A DNA stretch of 64,000 nucleotides from Streptomyces globisporus (GTDB lineage Bacteria > Actinomycetota > Actinomycetes > Streptomycetales > Streptomycetaceae). The stretch spans positions 1,178,001 to 1,242,000 of the forward strand of contig BMTG01000001.1 in assembly GCA_014649555.1 (NCBI GenBank). The letters run 5' to 3'. The notes under the pieces were generated by a model. The model was not told the origin of the DNA. It made no database searches and worked only from the letters and a program-made list of their open reading frames with translations. This document shows, piece after piece, positions 43,202-51,626 of the stretch. Within the stretch, counting starts at the first letter, position 1. Each line of letters begins with the position of its first letter. The translations under genes were made by a program, and so were the position numbers.

Positions 43202-43227
43202 TTGACAGTCCACTGGTCCAGACCGCA
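43202..43227. promoter_or_regulatory. Promoter with DasR-responsive element (ACTGGTCCAGACC)
   Basis: TTGACA (43202-43207) is followed by ACTGGTCCAGACCGCA (43212-43227), which matches 12 of 16 positions of the dre consensus ACTGGTCTAGACCAGT. The element lies 74 bp upstream of the SIS gene and 145 bp upstream of dmdR1, so it can tie N-acetylglucosamine sensing to both. Confidence 0.65.
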
Positions 43228-43300
43228 ACGTGATCGGCGGCACAGGCATTCCCGGGCCGCCGAACGCCCATCCCACACCCCTTCGAAAGGGCTCTCCTCC

Positions 43301-44056
43301 ATGAGCGACAGCAAGCTGGCCGGTCAGTTCTTCGATGCGGCGATCGGCCTGCTGACGCGGGTACGGGACGAGGAGGCGGAGAGCATCGCCGCCGCGGGCG
43401 CGGCCGTCGCGGACACCGTCGAGTCGGGCGGCCGGCTCTTCGCCTTCGGCGCGGGGCACTCCTCGCTGGCCGCCCAGGACGTCGTCTACCGCGCGGGCGG
43501 CCTCGCCCTGATGAACCTGCTCACCGTGCCCGGCGTGGTCGGCGTGGACGTCATGCCCGCCCCGCTCGGCTCGGCGCTGGAGCGGGTCGACGGACTCGCC
43601 TCGGCCGTCCTGGACTCCAGCCCCGCCACCGCCGGCGACCTCCTGGTGATCGTCTCGCTGTCCGGGCGCAACGCCCTGCCGGTCGAGATGGCGCAGAACG
43701 CCCGCGCCCTCGGGCTGAAGGTCATCGGCGTCACCTCGGTCGCGTACGCGGAGAACACCCGCTCCCGGCACGCCTCGGGCGGTTTCCTGCGGGACCACTG
43801 CGACATCGTCCTGGACAGCAAGATCGCGATCGGGGACGCGGAGCTGACGGTCCCCGGCGTCGACGCCCCCTTCGCCCCCGCATCGACGGTGGTGACCAGC
43901 GCGATCATGCAGTCGATGCTGGCGGCCGCCGTGGAGCAGCTGGTGGCCCGGGGGGTCGAGCCGCCGATGCTGCGCTCGGGGAACGTCGACGGCGGCCACG
44001 AGTGGAACGGCCGGGTCATGACGGAGAACCGGGACCGGATCTTCTACCGTCACTGA
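43301..44056 (+). CDS. SIS-domain (phosphosugar-binding) protein
   Basis: 251 residues of the UPF0309 type. SIS core: AVADTVESGGRLFAFGAGHS, LAAQDVVYRAGGLALMNLL, SGRNALPVEMAQNARALGLK, with C-terminal RNRDRIF-like ENRDRIFYRH. Such proteins bind or isomerise phosphosugars such as glucosamine phosphates; that matches the DasR-type site upstream. GCTCTCCTCC lies before ATG 43301, an inverted-looking tract with no classical GGAGG. A hairpin follows. Confidence 0.88.
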   Translation: MSDSKLAGQFFDAAIGLLTRVRDEEAESIAAAGAAVADTVESGGRLFAFGAGHSSLAAQDVVYRAGGLALMNLLTVPGVVGVDVMPAPLGSALERVDGLASAVLDSSPATAGDLLVIVSLSGRNALPVEMAQNARALGLKVIGVTSVAYAENTRSRHASGGFLRDHCDIVLDSKIAIGDAELTVPGVDAPFAPASTVVTSAIMQSMLAAAVEQLVARGVEPPMLRSGNVDGGHEWNGRVMTENRDRIFYRH

Positions 44057-44063
44057 GCGAACA

Positions 44064-44095
44064 CGCCCGGCGGCCGCGGCTGACGTCACCGGGCG
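44064..44095. terminator. Possible terminator after SIS gene
   Basis: CGCCCGG (44064-44070) pairs with CCGGGCG (44089-44095) over an 18-nt region that can itself fold. It is in the 100-bp convergent gap between the SIS and histidine kinase genes. Confidence 0.45.
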
Positions 44096-44156
44096 GGCAC
44101 ACGGGGCAGCCACGGCCACCGTCACCGAGCGGGCACCTCCGGCGGCCCCGGCCGCC

Positions 44157-45344
44157 TCACTGAGCCCGCGCCGCCGGGAGGCGCGTGGGCAGGGTGACCC
44201 GGGCCGTCAGCCCGCCGCCCGGGTTGGTCCGCGCGCCGACGTCCCCGCCGTGCGCCCGCGCCACCGACGCCACGATGGAGAGCCCGAGGCCCGCGCCCTC
44301 ACCGGGTGCGTGGCGGCGGGCCCGGGCCCGGCGGAACGGTTCGAACAGCAGCGGCAGGGCCGCCGGATCCACCCGGGGCCCGGTGTTGGCGACCTCCAGG
44401 CCGTCCGGGCCGACCCGGACGGTCACGGTCCCGCCGGGGTGGTTGTGGCGCAGCGCGTTGGCGACCAGGTTGTGCACGAGGTGGCCGAGGAGGACCGCGT
44501 CGCCCTCGACCGTCACCGGCCGGGCCGCCACCTCGACGGTGATGTCCCGCTCCTTCGCCTCGGCGGCCAGCGCATCGGTGACCGTGGTGACGGTCTCGTC
44601 CAGGGCGACCCGCTCCCGCCGCCGCAGCCCCTCGTCGGAGACCGCGAGGAGCAGCAGCCCCTCGATGAGCCGCTCGCTGTTGTCCGCCGTGTCGATGAGC
44701 TTGTCCCGGATCCAGGCGACCTTCTCGGGCGGCGGGTCGTCGGCGAGCCCGATCTCGGCGGCGGCCCGCTGCACCGCGAGCGGGGTGCGGAGTTCGTGGG
44801 CGGCGTTGGCGGCGAACCGCTGCCGGGCGGCGACCAGCTGCTGGATCCGGTCGAGCATCCCGTCGAAGGTGTCGGCCAGCTCCTTCAGCTCACCGGGAGG
44901 GGCCTTCAGCGCGATCCGTTCGTGCAGGTTGGAGCCGGAGAGCCGGCGGGCGCGGGCGGTGATGACGCCGACCGGCCGCAGCACCCGGCCGGCCATCCAC
45001 CAGGCGAGGGCCACGGAGAGCGCGGAGTAGACGGCGAGGGAGACCCCGGAGACGGTCAGCAGCTGGCTGAGGGCCGCATCGCCCGCCGCGGTGCTGACCT
45101 TCTGCGCGACCGCGTACTGCCCGGGTTCGATGACGGCGGTCTGCGCCCACTCCGAGGTGGGCAGGGCGGGGGCGGCCGTCCCCGCGTCCAGCCGGGCGGC
45201 GGGGACGGCCGGCGCGACGGCCGTGACGATCCCGGCGTACACGTTCTCGCTGACCAGCAGGTAGACGATGGCCAGGAGCAGGACGCCGGCCATGACCAGC
45301 AGTCCGCCGTACAGCGCGGCGAGACGGGTGCGCTCACTGTTCAC
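44157..45344 (-). CDS. Sensor histidine kinase
   Basis: 395 residues. Membrane helices at about 8-32 (GLLVMAGVLLLAIVYLLVSE) and 98-118 enclose a ~60-residue extracytoplasmic loop; then HAMP, the H box (RFAANAAHELRTPLAVQRAA), N box (HNLVANALRHNHPGG) and G box (GEGAGLGLSIVASVARAHGG). It senses an envelope signal and phosphorylates the adjacent regulator. A GTGA overlap joins it to the regulator gene. Confidence 0.92.
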   Translation of the reverse strand: MNSERTRLAALYGGLLVMAGVLLLAIVYLLVSENVYAGIVTAVAPAVPAARLDAGTAAPALPTSEWAQTAVIEPGQYAVAQKVSTAAGDAALSQLLTVSGVSLAVYSALSVALAWWMAGRVLRPVGVITARARRLSGSNLHERIALKAPPGELKELADTFDGMLDRIQQLVAARQRFAANAAHELRTPLAVQRAAAEIGLADDPPPEKVAWIRDKLIDTADNSERLIEGLLLLAVSDEGLRRRERVALDETVTTVTDALAAEAKERDITVEVAARPVTVEGDAVLLGHLVHNLVANALRHNHPGGTVTVRVGPDGLEVANTGPRVDPAALPLLFEPFRRARARRHAPGEGAGLGLSIVASVARAHGGDVGARTNPGGGLTARVTLPTRLPAARAQ

Positions 45345-46048
45345 GGGGTGCCGCTCCCGGTCGCGGGGCTGTCTTCGGGGGCCGGCCCGCCGTCCCCGAT
45401 GCGGTATCCGGCGCCGGGCACGGTCTCGATCACGGGCGGCGCCCCCAGTTTCGTACGGAGTTTGGAAAGGGTGACGCGGACCGCGTTGGTGCGGTAGCTG
45501 GTGTCCGCCTCCCACACCTCCTCGATCAGGTCCTCGCCGCTGACGACCGCGCCCTCGGCCCGCAGCAGGGTCTCCAGCACGGCGAACTCCTTGCGGGACA
45601 GGGAGAGGAAGCGGCCGTCGCGGCAGACCTGGCGGCGGGCGGTGTCGAGCGTCAGCCCGGCCCGCTCCAGGACGGGCGGCAGGGCGGGGCGGGCGCGGCG
45701 GCCCAGCGCGAGGACCCGGGCGAGGAGTTCGTCGTACGCGAACGGCTTGGTCAGGTAGTCGTCGGCGCCGAGCCCGAGGCCGGCCACCCGGTCCCGTACG
45801 GTCCCCGCGGCGGTGAGCATCAGGATCCGGGTCAGCAGGCGCAGGGCGACCACGCGGCGGCACACCTCGTCGCCGTGCAGCCCCGGCAGATCGCGGTCCA
45901 GGATCATCACGTCGTAGGCGCCGAACCGCAGCCGCTCCAGCGCCGCCCGGCCGTCGGGCGCGATGTCCACGGCGACGGCGTCACGGCGCAGCCCCTCGGC
46001 GATCATCTCCGCCAGGAATTCCTCGTCCTCCACCACCAGCACGCGCAT
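45341..46048 (-). CDS. OmpR-family response regulator
   Basis: 235 residues. Receiver with DE at residues 8-9, phospho-acceptor Asp51 (VMILDRDLPG), Thr and Lys of LTKPFAYDELLAR, and an OmpR-type winged HTH (LSLSRKEFAVLETLLRAEGA, YRTNAVRVTLSKLRTKLGAP). ATG 46048 opposes the exporter operon across 130 bp. It likely activates that operon in response to its kinase. Confidence 0.93.
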   Translation of the reverse strand: MRVLVVEDEEFLAEMIAEGLRRDAVAVDIAPDGRAALERLRFGAYDVMILDRDLPGLHGDEVCRRVVALRLLTRILMLTAAGTVRDRVAGLGLGADDYLTKPFAYDELLARVLALGRRARPALPPVLERAGLTLDTARRQVCRDGRFLSLSRKEFAVLETLLRAEGAVVSGEDLIEEVWEADTSYRTNAVRVTLSKLRTKLGAPPVIETVPGAGYRIGDGGPAPEDSPATGSGTP

Positions 46049-46178
46049 GGGCCCTGTGTACCCGAAAGCGATGTTTCGCCGGTGTAAGCATCGGGGCTGA
46101 GAGAAACGAAACAGCGTCCTCGCGCACGCTCGGGCCGACGTACCCGGTGTGTCTGTCAGCAACCGACGAGGAGCCCCC

Positions 46179-46703
46179 ATGAACCCGACCCTTTCCCGCC
46201 GGACCGCCTCCCGCGCACGGGGGCGGTCCCTCGCCGCCGCCTGTGCGCTGGCCGCCGCCCTCGCCCTGACGGCCACCGCGTGCTCGGGCGACGGCGGCGG
46301 CACGAAGGGCGGCGGATCGGCGTCCGACAGCAAGAAGACGAAGGAGGACCAGGCGCTGGAGCACCGCAAGTGTCTCCGGGAACAGGGCCTGGACATCCCC
46401 GAGCCGAAGCCGGGCGAGAACGGCATGGGCGTGACCATCGACGGCGGCTCGATGGGCAAGGAGAAGATGGAGAAGGCGTTCAAGGCCTGCGAGGACAAGG
46501 CGGTCGGCGGCGGGCCCAAGGAGATGACGCAGGCGGAGAAGGACAAGGCGGTCGCCTACGCCCGGTGCATGCGCCAGAACGGCTTCGACATGCCCGACCC
46601 GAAGTTCGACGGCGGGGCGATGCAGGCGGCTCCCGCGCTGAAGTCGAAGGACATGAAGAAGTTCGAGAAGGCCAACAAGGCGTGCGAAAGCGCCGGCCGA
46701 TGA
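46179..46703 (+). CDS. Secreted lipoprotein (exporter accessory)
   Basis: 174 residues. Signal peptide with lipobox-like LTATAC near residue 34, a Gly/Ser linker, then Lys/Glu-rich helices with two near-identical units containing CLREQGLDIPEPKPGENG and CMRQNGFDMPDPKFDGGAMQ. Each unit has a pair of conserved Cys, so the fold may be disulfide-bonded. Cell-surface location. ATGA overlap with the next gene shows membership in the exporter operon; GAGGAG upstream of ATG 46179. Function unknown. Confidence 0.78.
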   Translation: MNPTLSRRTASRARGRSLAAACALAAALALTATACSGDGGGTKGGGSASDSKKTKEDQALEHRKCLREQGLDIPEPKPGENGMGVTIDGGSMGKEKMEKAFKACEDKAVGGGPKEMTQAEKDKAVAYARCMRQNGFDMPDPKFDGGAMQAAPALKSKDMKKFEKANKACESAGR

Positions 46704-47764
46704 AGCGGGGACGGGCCGTGACGGCGGCGGTGGCGGTGGCCGTGCTCGCGGTGACGGCCGGCTCGGTCGCCCTCACCCAGTTCGGCGGCGAGAAGGAGGC
46801 CGGCGCGGCGAAGAACACCGGGCTGCCCCCGGCCACCGCCGCCGTCGAGCGCGGGGACCTGCGCGACAGCGCCCAGGCCGACGGGACCCTCGGCTACGAC
46901 AAGGAGCGCAAGGTCAACGCGGGCGCGGCGGGCACGATCACGTGGACACCGCGCACCGGCTCGACCGTGGAGCGGAACGAGCGGCTGTACGAGATCGACG
47001 GGCGGCCTGTCCGGCTGATGTACGGCTCCGGGCCCATGTACCGGACGCTGAAGCCGGGCGACAAGGGCCGGGACGTGGAGCAGCTGGAACGCAATCTCGC
47101 GGAGCTGGGCTACACGGGCTTCACCCCGGACCAGGAGTACACGGAGCTGACGGCGGCGGCCGTCAAGCACTGGCAGAAGTCCCACGACGCGAAGCAGACA
47201 GGGAAGGTCGGGCCGGAGGACGTCACGTTCGCCCCGGGGAAGGTCCGGATCAAGAGCGTCGGGGCGGGCGTGGGCGAGCAGGCGCAGCCGGGCGCCCCGG
47301 TCCTGGTCACGACGGGCTCCGAGCGCATCGTCACCTTCGAACTCGATGTGGCGGAGAGCCAGTTGGCGAAGGCGGGCACGAAGGTGAGCGTGGAGCTGCC
47401 GGACGGCACGACCGCGCCCGGGAAGGTCTCGTCGGTGGGCCGGACCGCGAAGCCAGGCGACGACCCGGCGGACGACAGTCCCAAGGTCACGCTGACCGTC
47501 TCCTTCGACGACCCGGACGAGGTCGGCGGCTTCGACCAGTCGCCGGTCACGGTGAACCTGACGGGCGAGACCCGCAAGGGCGTCCTGACCGTGCCGGTGA
47601 ACGCGCTGCTCGCCCTGCCCGGCGGCGGCTTCGGCCTCCAGGTCGTCCGGGGCGGCACGACCCGTGAGGTGAAGGTCGAGCTGGGCATGTTCGCGGAGGG
47701 CCGGGTCGAGGTGTCCGGCGGCGGTCTGCGCGAGGGCATGAAGGTCGGGGTGCCGAAGATATGA
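46700..47764 (+). CDS. Membrane-fusion/HlyD-like protein with peptidoglycan-binding domain
   Basis: 354 residues. N-terminal membrane anchor (AVTAAVAVAVLAVTAGSVAL), PG_binding_1-like segment (RDVEQLERNLAELGYTGFTP, TAAAVKHWQKSHDAKQTGKV), then HlyD-type beta-barrel (SERIVTFELDVAESQLAKAG, VTVNLTGETRKGVLTVPVNA). In Gram-positive bacteria such proteins couple a MacB-type ABC permease to the wall. ATGA overlaps join it to the lipoprotein and the ATPase. Confidence 0.87.
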   Translation: MKRGRAVTAAVAVAVLAVTAGSVALTQFGGEKEAGAAKNTGLPPATAAVERGDLRDSAQADGTLGYDKERKVNAGAAGTITWTPRTGSTVERNERLYEIDGRPVRLMYGSGPMYRTLKPGDKGRDVEQLERNLAELGYTGFTPDQEYTELTAAAVKHWQKSHDAKQTGKVGPEDVTFAPGKVRIKSVGAGVGEQAQPGAPVLVTTGSERIVTFELDVAESQLAKAGTKVSVELPDGTTAPGKVSSVGRTAKPGDDPADDSPKVTLTVSFDDPDEVGGFDQSPVTVNLTGETRKGVLTVPVNALLALPGGGFGLQVVRGGTTREVKVELGMFAEGRVEVSGGGLREGMKVGVPKI

Positions 47765-48501
47765 GCACCAACGCCGCCGCGGACCCGGTGCCCCCCACCC
47801 GTACGGTCGTCGCCCTCTCCGGCGTCACCAAGGAGTACCCGGGCCCGGTCGCCGCGCTGCGCGGGGTGGACCTCACCGTGGAGGAGGGCGAACTCCTCGG
47901 CATCGTGGGCCCGTCGGGCTCCGGCAAGTCCACCCTGCTGCACATCATCGGCACCCTGGACCGCCCCACCGCGGGCTCCGTCCACATCGCGGGCCACGAT
48001 GTGGCGGCGCTCCCCGACCGCAGGCTCTCCGCGCTGCGGGCCCAGCACGTGGGCTTCGTCTTCCAGGCGTTCCACCTGGTGCCGGGCGTCAGCGCCCGCG
48101 ACAACGTGGCGGAGGGTCTGCTCTACTCGGGCCTCTCCCGCTCGGTGCGCCGCCGCCGGGCGGCCGACGCGCTGGCCCGGGTCGGCCTGGCGGACCGCCT
48201 CGACCACAAGCCGCACCAGCTGTCCGGCGGCCAGAAGCAGCGGGTCGCGATCGCCCGGGCGGTGGTCGGCGAGCCCGCGCTGCTGCTGGCGGACGAGCCG
48301 ACCGGGGCGCTCGATTCGGCGTCGGGGGCGGCGGTGATGGAGCTGCTGCGCGACCTGAACCGGGAAGGGTCCACGATCGCCGTGATCACGCATGACACGG
48401 AGATCGCGGCGCAGTTGCCGCGTGAGGTACGGATCCGGGACGGCCAGGTGGTCGCGGACGTGGCCCACGGGCTCGCGGCGACGGCGGGAGCGGAGCTGTG
48501 A
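47761..48501 (+). CDS. MacB-type ABC transporter ATPase
   Basis: 246 residues. Walker A GPSGSGKSTL near residue 48, signature LSGGQKQRVAIARAVV, Walker B ALLLADEPTGALD, switch VITHDTEIAAQLPREVRIRD. LolD/MacB-type ATPases power export of peptides, antibiotics or lipids. It overlaps the permease by GTGA. Confidence 0.94.
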   Translation: MSTNAAADPVPPTRTVVALSGVTKEYPGPVAALRGVDLTVEEGELLGIVGPSGSGKSTLLHIIGTLDRPTAGSVHIAGHDVAALPDRRLSALRAQHVGFVFQAFHLVPGVSARDNVAEGLLYSGLSRSVRRRRAADALARVGLADRLDHKPHQLSGGQKQRVAIARAVVGEPALLLADEPTGALDSASGAAVMELLRDLNREGSTIAVITHDTEIAAQLPREVRIRDGQVVADVAHGLAATAGAEL

Positions 48502-49715
48502 GCGCCACGCGAGGCCGTGGGGGAAACCGGCTGAAGGCGGCCCGGCTGAGCCCCCGGGACGTGGCGCACGTCGGTTCGTCCGGACTGCGCAGCCGCCCGA
48601 TGCGGGTGGTGCTCTCGGCCCTGGGCATCGCCATCGGTATCGCCACGATGATCTCGGTGGTCGGCATCTCCGCCTCCAGCCAGGCCCAACTTCTGCGCGA
48701 ACTGGATAAGTTGGGGACCAATCTCCTCGTCGCCTCGCCCGGCGAGTCGATGTTCGCCGGGGAGGAGGTGAAGCTGCCCGAGGAGTCGGTCGGGATGGTG
48801 GGCCGGATCGAGGGCGTTCAGGACGTGGGCGCGACGGCCGATCTGGACGCGACCGTACGCCGCACCGAGAAGGTCGACGAGGACGACACCGGCGGGATCG
48901 CGGTGAAGGCGACGACCGCCGACCTGCTGCGCGTCCTGCGCGGCGAGGTCGGCAGCGGCGGCTGGCTGAACGCGGCGACCGGACGCTACCCCTCGGTCGT
49001 GCTGGGCCATGTCGCGGCGGAGCGCCTGGGCATCACGGAACCGGGCCGCCAGGTCTGGCTGGGCGACCGCTACTTCACGGTCGTCGGCATCCTCGATCCG
49101 CTCCCCCTCGCCCCGGAGATCGAACGTTCCGCCCTGGTCGGCTGGGAGGGCGCGAAGCGCCTGCTGGACTTCGACGGCCACCCGACATCGGTGTACGAGC
49201 GCTCGGCGGACGCGGCGGTCGAGGACGTACGCAAGGTGATGGCGGCGACGGTCGACCCGCAGAACCCGCAGAACGTGAAGGTCACCGACCCGTCGTCGGC
49301 GCTCCGCGCGAAGGCTGCGACGGAGGGGGCGTTCAGCAGTCTGCTGCTGGGCCTGGGCGGCATCGCTCTGCTGGTCGGCGGGGTCGGGGTGGCCAACACC
49401 ATGATCATCTCCGTCCTGGAGCGGCGGTACGAGATCGGCCTGCGCCGCTCGCTGGGCGCGACGCGGGGCCAGATCCGGATCCAGTTCGTCACGGAGTCGC
49501 TGATGCTGTCGGGCCTGGGCGGCCTGGCGGGCGTGGCACTGGGCGCGGCGGCGACGGGGGTGTACGCGCAGTCCGGCGGGCTGCCGTGGGTGGTCCCGCT
49601 CTGGGCGGTCGGCGGCGGCTTCGGCGCGACGCTGGTGATCGGCACGGTGGCGGGCCTGTACCCGGCGGTGCGGGCGTCCCGCCTCTCCCCGACGCTGGCG
49701 CTGCACGCGGCGTAG
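48498..49715 (+). CDS. MacB-type ABC permease (FtsX-like)
   Basis: 405 residues. Four transmembrane helices: one at about 35-58 (RVVLSALGIAIGIATMISVV), then a large extracytoplasmic domain (60-280), and three at about 285-305, 335-358 and 370-395. The C-terminal FtsX-type region includes IISVLERRYEIGLRRSLGAT and GGLAGVALGAAATGVYAQSG. Together with the ATPase and MFP it forms a MacAB-like exporter. Last gene of the operon. Confidence 0.92.
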   Translation: MSATRGRGGNRLKAARLSPRDVAHVGSSGLRSRPMRVVLSALGIAIGIATMISVVGISASSQAQLLRELDKLGTNLLVASPGESMFAGEEVKLPEESVGMVGRIEGVQDVGATADLDATVRRTEKVDEDDTGGIAVKATTADLLRVLRGEVGSGGWLNAATGRYPSVVLGHVAAERLGITEPGRQVWLGDRYFTVVGILDPLPLAPEIERSALVGWEGAKRLLDFDGHPTSVYERSADAAVEDVRKVMAATVDPQNPQNVKVTDPSSALRAKAATEGAFSSLLLGLGGIALLVGGVGVANTMIISVLERRYEIGLRRSLGATRGQIRIQFVTESLMLSGLGGLAGVALGAAATGVYAQSGGLPWVVPLWAVGGGFGATLVIGTVAGLYPAVRASRLSPTLALHAA

Positions 49716-49796
49716 GGGGCGGGGCCCCTGGGAGTGTCCACCGCGCGGACGCGGCCGGGCGGGCGAGGCCGGGCGGGCGAGGCCGGGCGGGGGCTC

Positions 49797-51224
49797 CTAG
49801 GGGGTGCCCGCCGCCCCGCTCGTCACCTGCGCCAGGTCCACCGCTCCCGCGACCCGGGCCGCGACTGTCTCCGCGTACGCCGCGTCGGTACGTTCGAAGG
49901 CGGCACGGTTCGCCGCGCGGAGAAACGTCAGCACGCCCAGCGTCCGGCCCCGGCTCCGGAGCACCGCGCAGAGCGCGTGCGCCGCGTCCCGGGGCCAGCG
50001 GCGCTCCACGGCCCAGGCCGTCGACGCGGCGGCCCCGGCCCCCGCGCTCGTCCGCACGGTGCCGATGCGCTCGACGGACTGGAGGGCCGGGTGGCCGGGG
50101 GCGTACCGGGCCGGGATGGAGCCCCCGGCGACCAGCAGGCACGGGCCGGGCGCGTCGAACGGTGTGGCGGCCGTCCGGACCAGGCGCTCGCCCGCCACCA
50201 GATCGACCAGGACGTGATCGGCGAATCCGGCGAGTGCGAAGTCCAGCAGGGAGGTCGCCGCCTCCATCGGGTCCTCGCACTCGCAGGCCGTACGGGCGGC
50301 CCGGTGCAGCTGGCTCGTCCGGAACCGCAGCCGGTCGGCCTCCTGCTCCGCGAGCTTGGCCGCGGTGATGTCCTGGAACAGCCACCCCACCCCGAGCGGA
50401 ACCGGCTCCTCCGCCAGCGGTGAGGCGAGCCGCAGGAATCCGCTGCGCCAGCACCGCCGCCGCTCGCCCTCGGCCGTCCGCAGCGTCACCCACAGCTCGG
50501 CCGGGGCGCTCGGGGCCCCTTCGGCGAGCACATGGTGCAGGGCGGCCTCCAGCTCCTCGACGCCCTGGACCACCAGCTCGCCGAGCGGGCGGCCGAGGAG
50601 GGAGGTGCGGCTTCCGCCGAGCGCTCGGGAGGCGTGCGCGTTGACGACCGTGGGCCGCAGGTCGACATCGACGAGGACCACGCCCCAGGACGCGTCCTCC
50701 AGCAGCGCCTCGCTCAGCGCGATGGCCCGCTCCAGGTCGATCTGGGCGTGCACCTCGCTGAACGCGCAGTAGACCCCGGCCGGCTTCCCGTCGGCGCCGC
50801 GCACCCCGGCGGACTGGGTCCGCACCAGCACCCGGCCGCCGTCCTTGCGCAGCAGCGCGAACTCGTGCACCTGCCGCCCCGGCGCGTCCATCGCCGCCAT
50901 CAGCCGCGCCCGCACCTCGTCCGCGTCGGCCCGTCGCACCGCCCAGCCCGCGAAGCCGCTGCGGCCGACGGCCTCGTCCGCCGACCAGCCGAGGACACGT
51001 TCGGCCTCGCGGTTCCAGTGGGTGACCGTGCCGGCCGCGTCGAACGCGCAGAGCGCGGCGTCCATGCCGTCGAGCAGCGCCGCCAGCAGCCGGGACCCGT
51101 CGGGCGCACCGGGGATCGCGGCGGCCCGGCCTCCGGGATCCGTGGAGCGCCCCGCCGGCCCGCCGCCGGAATCCTCGTCCGGTCCGAGCTCGTCGGTGGC
51201 CCCCCTGCTCCTGGGAACACCCAC
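49797..51224 (-). CDS. PAS-PAS-GAF sensor protein
   Basis: 475 residues. Two PAS domains (DAALCAFDAAGTVTHWNREA, and DASWGVVLVDVDLRPTVVNA) precede a GAF-like domain at about 320-460 (SLLDFALAGFADHVLVDLVA, RSRGRTLGVLTFLRAANRAA). No PP2C or kinase output is visible, so it may signal by binding a partner. GTG 51224 with AGGGGG upstream is preferred; a GTG at 51269 adds 15 residues. It is divergent from the small RNA at 51.4 kb. Confidence 0.8.
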   Translation of the reverse strand: MGVPRSRGATDELGPDEDSGGGPAGRSTDPGGRAAAIPGAPDGSRLLAALLDGMDAALCAFDAAGTVTHWNREAERVLGWSADEAVGRSGFAGWAVRRADADEVRARLMAAMDAPGRQVHEFALLRKDGGRVLVRTQSAGVRGADGKPAGVYCAFSEVHAQIDLERAIALSEALLEDASWGVVLVDVDLRPTVVNAHASRALGGSRTSLLGRPLGELVVQGVEELEAALHHVLAEGAPSAPAELWVTLRTAEGERRRCWRSGFLRLASPLAEEPVPLGVGWLFQDITAAKLAEQEADRLRFRTSQLHRAARTACECEDPMEAATSLLDFALAGFADHVLVDLVAGERLVRTAATPFDAPGPCLLVAGGSIPARYAPGHPALQSVERIGTVRTSAGAGAAASTAWAVERRWPRDAAHALCAVLRSRGRTLGVLTFLRAANRAAFERTDAAYAETVAARVAGAVDLAQVTSGAAGTP

Positions 51225-51367
51225 TCCGCACCCCCTGCAGAACGTGTCGGCCGTTCTCCCACGCGTCACCGCGTGTATCGCTGCACGTCAGACCATTCAA
51301 CTCGAACGTGACCCAGCGCACATCCACTTCGCCCAAATCTTCTGGCCCGGTCCGGCGAATTAATCGG

Positions 51368-51397
51368 TTGTACGGCGGTGCGGGCCGCTCCTAGGCT
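51368..51397 (+). promoter_or_regulatory. Promoter of the 51.4-kb structured RNA
   Basis: TTGTAC (51368-51373) and TAGGCT (51392-51397) are separated by 18 bp, the normal spacing for the vegetative sigma factor. The predicted start is near 51403. No + strand gene follows for 1.1 kb, so the product is an RNA or a tiny peptide. Confidence 0.55.
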
Positions 51398-51429
51398 GTG
51401 GAGCACACAGGAAAGGAGGTGTTCCGGAA

Positions 51430-51468
51430 GTGATTTCTCTTCGGACTCGTGAGGTGGCTGCGGGCTGA
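51430..51468 (+). CDS. 12-residue leader-type peptide MISLRTREVAAG
   Basis: GTG ATT TCT ... GGC TGA encodes MISLRTREVAAG. AAAGGAGGTG, almost identical to the anti-Shine-Dalgarno complement, lies about 10 nt upstream, stronger than for most genes here. No run of one amino acid is present, so a simple amino-acid attenuator is not indicated; arginines at 5 and 7 are the only repeat. Seen in sequence; function unknown. Confidence 0.5.
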   Translation: MISLRTREVAAG

Positions 51469-51531
51469 CGCCCGTCGTCGCACTCTTTTGCAGTGCCAGG
51501 CCGGTCGCCGGCCAATCCCCAGCAGTCACCG

Positions 51532-51600
51532 ACCCGCAGGCTCGCCGGTAAGTCCGGCCGGCTCCTCTGTGCACGGAGGAACCAGAGCCTGCGGGTTTCT
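51532..51600 (+). terminator. 12-bp perfect-stem terminator
   Basis: ACCCGCAGGCTC (51532-51543) pairs with GAGCCTGCGGGT (51585-51596), followed by TTCT. Two small hairpins sit inside the loop. It ends the RNA and may also serve convergent pdxH. Confidence 0.65.
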
Positions 51601-51626
51601 GCGTTGCGCGCCCCAGTCGAAAGGCC

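Larger units (their letters stand above)
51403..51600 (+). ncRNA. Free-standing structured RNA with 12-codon ORF
   Basis: Downstream of the promoter come a near-perfect AAAGGAGGTG, a 12-codon ORF, hairpins GCACT/AGTGC (51480-51496), GGCCGG-TCG-CCGGCC (51499-51513) and GCCGG/CCGGC (51544-51558), and a closing 12-bp stem with TTTCT. The layout is that of an attenuator, but the next + gene (citrate synthase) is 930 bp away and pdxH is antisense in between. The RNA ends 26 bp from the pdxH stop. Confidence 0.5.
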
